This document shows positions 7,501 through 7,961 of a DNA stretch of 7,961 nucleotides, in pieces. Every line of letters starts with the position of its first letter. Positions within the stretch are counted from its first letter, which is position 1. The notes beneath the pieces were generated by a model. That model saw only the letters and a program-made list of their open reading frames with translations, did not search any database and was not told where the DNA came from. This DNA is from Pseudodesulfovibrio sp. (GTDB lineage: Bacteria; Desulfobacterota; Desulfovibrionia; Desulfovibrionales; Desulfovibrionaceae): contig JAFLJW010000064.1 in the NCBI GenBank assembly GCA_022712815.1, forward strand, positions 1-7,961, in the 5' to 3' direction. The position numbers and the translations under genes are program-made.

Positions 7501-7961
7501 TCCGGTCACGTTCTCAAAGCCGGAAATAACATCGCCAGCCGCATAGCCGCCGGATACCACGCCGGTCGCCAGATTCACGTTCACACCCAAAGTTGATGCC
7601 TTGTACGAAATTGTGTCGTTGCCCGAACCGCCTTTGAGGGTGTCCGCGCCTGCGCCGGAATGGATCAGGTCGTTGCCGCCCGCACCGTCAATGTTCGTGG
7701 CAGTGGAGCCGGTGTTTTGAAATTCGTCGTTGCCCGCACCGCCAATGGCAGTCTCGATATGGGCCGTGCCCAGGTCCATGGTCACGCCGCCCGCGCCTTC
7801 CACGATCAGGGTATCGTCGCCCGTGCCACCATCGATAAAGGCCACGTCATCTGATGAATCCACAATGATGGAATCGTTGCCCGCGCCCGCGCTGATGGCA
7901 TCCGAACCTGCCCCACCCGTCAAAATATCGTTGCCGTCACCGCCGAGCAGCACGTCATTGC
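4597..7961 (-). CDS. Large RTX-family secreted protein (adhesin- or FrpC-like), C-terminal part; 5' end outside window
   Basis: The frame stays open to the right edge, so the N-terminus is missing; the GTG at 7951-7953 is an internal Val inside an RTX repeat, not a start. Residues below count from that codon. Order: RTX nonapeptides of GGxGxD type (1-192), a beta module (191-241), a cadherin-like domain with a DDGTYSYRPDAGYKGGD motif (about 246-325), about seven degenerate propeller-like units (340-725), RTX array 2 (728-790), a second beta module (788-842), a domain like the self-processing module of Neisseria FrpC with five DxDxDG-type loops (845-1010), and a very acidic tail (1011-1118) expected to hold the uncleaved type I secretion signal. 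RTX repeats bind calcium and fold outside the cell. The exporter and adaptor genes follow directly and are the likely secretion machinery. Adhesion or a surface role is the best guess; no enzyme domain is visible. The central third differs from the flanks in base composition and has all six cysteines. Confidence 0.93.
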   Translation of the reverse strand, partial: NDVLLGGDGNDILTGGAGSDAISAGAGNDSIIVDSSDDVAFIDGGTGDDTLIVEGAGGVTMDLGTAHIETAIGGAGNDEFQNTGSTATNIDGAGGNDLIHSGAGADTLKGGSGNDTISYKASTLGVNVNLATGVVSGGYAAGDVISGFENVTGSANADVIIGDDAINILGGGDGNDVLTGGAGDDVIVGGKGIDTAVYAGNQEGYTIIRRDTGVTVQANTSAEGLDVLEAVEHVSFADEDISLSEYALDGIGRVLRNSFVEGVLGQGDGVQFSVSQDALHGELVVYDDGTYSYRPDAGYKGGDSFEYQMVDADGVVNIGTINFSVVTEALDESLPVQNNNKYASESSLTALDDGGYVLSRVDYRQQIMIGSSSNGALQGVVRVQKYNASHERIGEEHTCDCSGFRDQSAKPFSVVATEGGGFAVSYMTSNTAYCSIIDASSEVLSEGNILVPNLGGYARHSGGGLSDLGDGEYLYSWVYGGTLYAKRLDSTFNDTGEKFEIITSVPGGESLHYPVAPIALPAGGVGFFVKSGSSLYYKAYDVDNQMVVSQQVVVPNPYGYSHLSASLLSTGNILLINNSSSSNMTGDSPVFAVVIDKLGNEIDSFALDSKRAMCGDDIDITILADGSIALTYSTAPSGSTSPSGGLLPTTSDAYVCVDIYDNDLNLLERKEFSPHMTGTFYYEGGGTFYQFAREAELVQLENRDLVVAWDHCGSKGVTTGMKRIAFGSQIDGSEGNDILTGSISDDLIIGDAGSDILLGIEGSDTLRGEAGNDSLTGGTGDDYIDGGEGTDIALFDGDAADFTVTKLADGTVTVEHNDGGSLGTDTLIGVEFIKFNDQTVVVADLAVPIALDLDGDGLEFINLVESDVVMDVDGDGVTERVAWIGADDGFLAFDRNGDGMVSNFSEISFAGDHPDARTDLEGLALAFDTNEDGVFDAQDTKWESFGVWQDLNSDGISQDGEFMSMADAGISSINLISDWQAERMGDVWLHGKSSFVFEDGTEAVLGDVGLLYDDSNVGGNDMIVFGDETTAEDVWLNVQMEPTASDSSTEIEDFSDSFSADVTDEFIPLEDMLNPDELVDAMAVFSADNTGFDFNVGLEQVEITDVYWDEVDVESIMADR
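5584..5772 (-). repeat. RTX nonapeptide array 2 (calcium-binding)
   Basis: Nonapeptides IDGSEGNDILTGSISDD, LLGIEGSDT, LRGEAGNDS, LTGGTGDDY and IDGGEGTDI follow each other without linkers. The first repeats are encoded by A+T-rich DNA (22 of 60 G or C in 5701-5760), the later ones by G+C-rich DNA (38 of 60 in 5581-5640), so a composition break lies inside this array near 5690. The array is followed by the second copy of the beta module. Confidence 0.88.
5779..6936 (-). repeat. About seven degenerate beta-propeller-like repeats inside the RTX protein
   Basis: Seven units of about 40-60 residues share the outline: a Leu-rich strand, DGG/EGGG/GDG/AGG/TGN/DGS/ENR turn, a hydrophobic strand (YVLSR, FAVSYM, YLYSW, VGFFV, ILLIN, IALTY, LVVAW), a gap, then a strand ending in an xxxDxxx turn (for example YAKRLDSTF, YKAYDVDNQ, VDIYDNDLN). 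Approximate starts in residues: 340, 404, 460, 510, 558, 613, 690. This outline is common in RTX proteins as LxDGGxVVxW...YxQxFDxxG repeats; seven copies would suit a closed propeller. The fold is an inference. The last unit seems to lack its final strand. Confidence 0.6.
7378..7961 (-). repeat. RTX nonapeptide array 1 (calcium-binding)
   Basis: The encoded protein repeats GGxGxDxhx units such as LLGGDGNDI, LTGGAGSDA, AIGGAGNDE, LKGGSGNDT and LTGGAGDDV, in blocks broken by short linkers. This is the parallel beta-roll that binds calcium in RTX proteins. The array continues past the right edge. Its DNA is G+C rich: by hand count 42 of 60 bases in 7621-7680 are G or C. It ends in a beta module that recurs after array 2. 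Confidence 0.9.

Noticed and set aside
7951..7953. GTG as the start of the RTX gene
   Set aside because: It lies inside an RTX repeat (NDVLLGGDGND) whose frame is open to the window edge; the true start is further right.

Overview
The window holds the distal part of a type I secretion operon, read entirely on the minus strand, and next to it what looks like an integration junction built on a fragment of a serine tRNA gene. The secretion genes point to a Gram-negative bacterium: an RTX protein, an HlyB/LapB-type ABC exporter and an HlyD/LapC-type adaptor. The G+C-rich codon use of the exporter genes would fit a deltaproteobacterium such as the Desulfovibrio group or another proteobacterium, but this placement is inference and nothing in the window proves it.

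Operon, in transcription order (high to low coordinates). The large RTX protein enters from the right edge without its N-terminus and ends at 4597. Its visible 1,120 or so residues run: RTX nonapeptide array 1 with a short beta module, a cadherin-like domain, about seven degenerate beta-propeller-like units, RTX array 2 with a second copy of the beta module, a calcium-binding domain resembling the FrpC self-processing module, and an acidic C-terminal tail that should carry the uncleaved secretion signal. After an 81-base gap with a small hairpin comes the ABC exporter (2347-4515). The adaptor (875-2350) overlaps it by an ATGA junction. The two membrane components would export the RTX protein, together with a TolC-type outer-membrane protein that is not in the window.

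Left part. Downstream of the operon (675-740, minus strand) lies the 3' two thirds of a tRNA-Ser(GCT), starting cleanly at the anticodon stem and ending in CCA, with a C-to-A change at T-loop position 56. A strong intrinsic terminator follows (633-665). Two exact TACACC repeats lie on each side of the fragment, as expected of arm-type sites of a tyrosine recombinase. I read this as an attachment site, possibly the junction of two tandem elements. The leftmost 500 bases hold one weak small reading frame and a perfect 12-bp hairpin, and otherwise nothing I recognise.

The most notable points are the mosaic structure of the RTX protein (an A+T-rich, cysteine-containing centre between G+C-rich, cysteine-free flanks), loss of the Asp of the Asp-Pro cleavage bond in its FrpC-like module, a Cys-to-Ser change in an otherwise intact-looking C39 triad of the exporter, two CX4C pairs in the cytosolic tail of the adaptor, and the tRNA-based junction.
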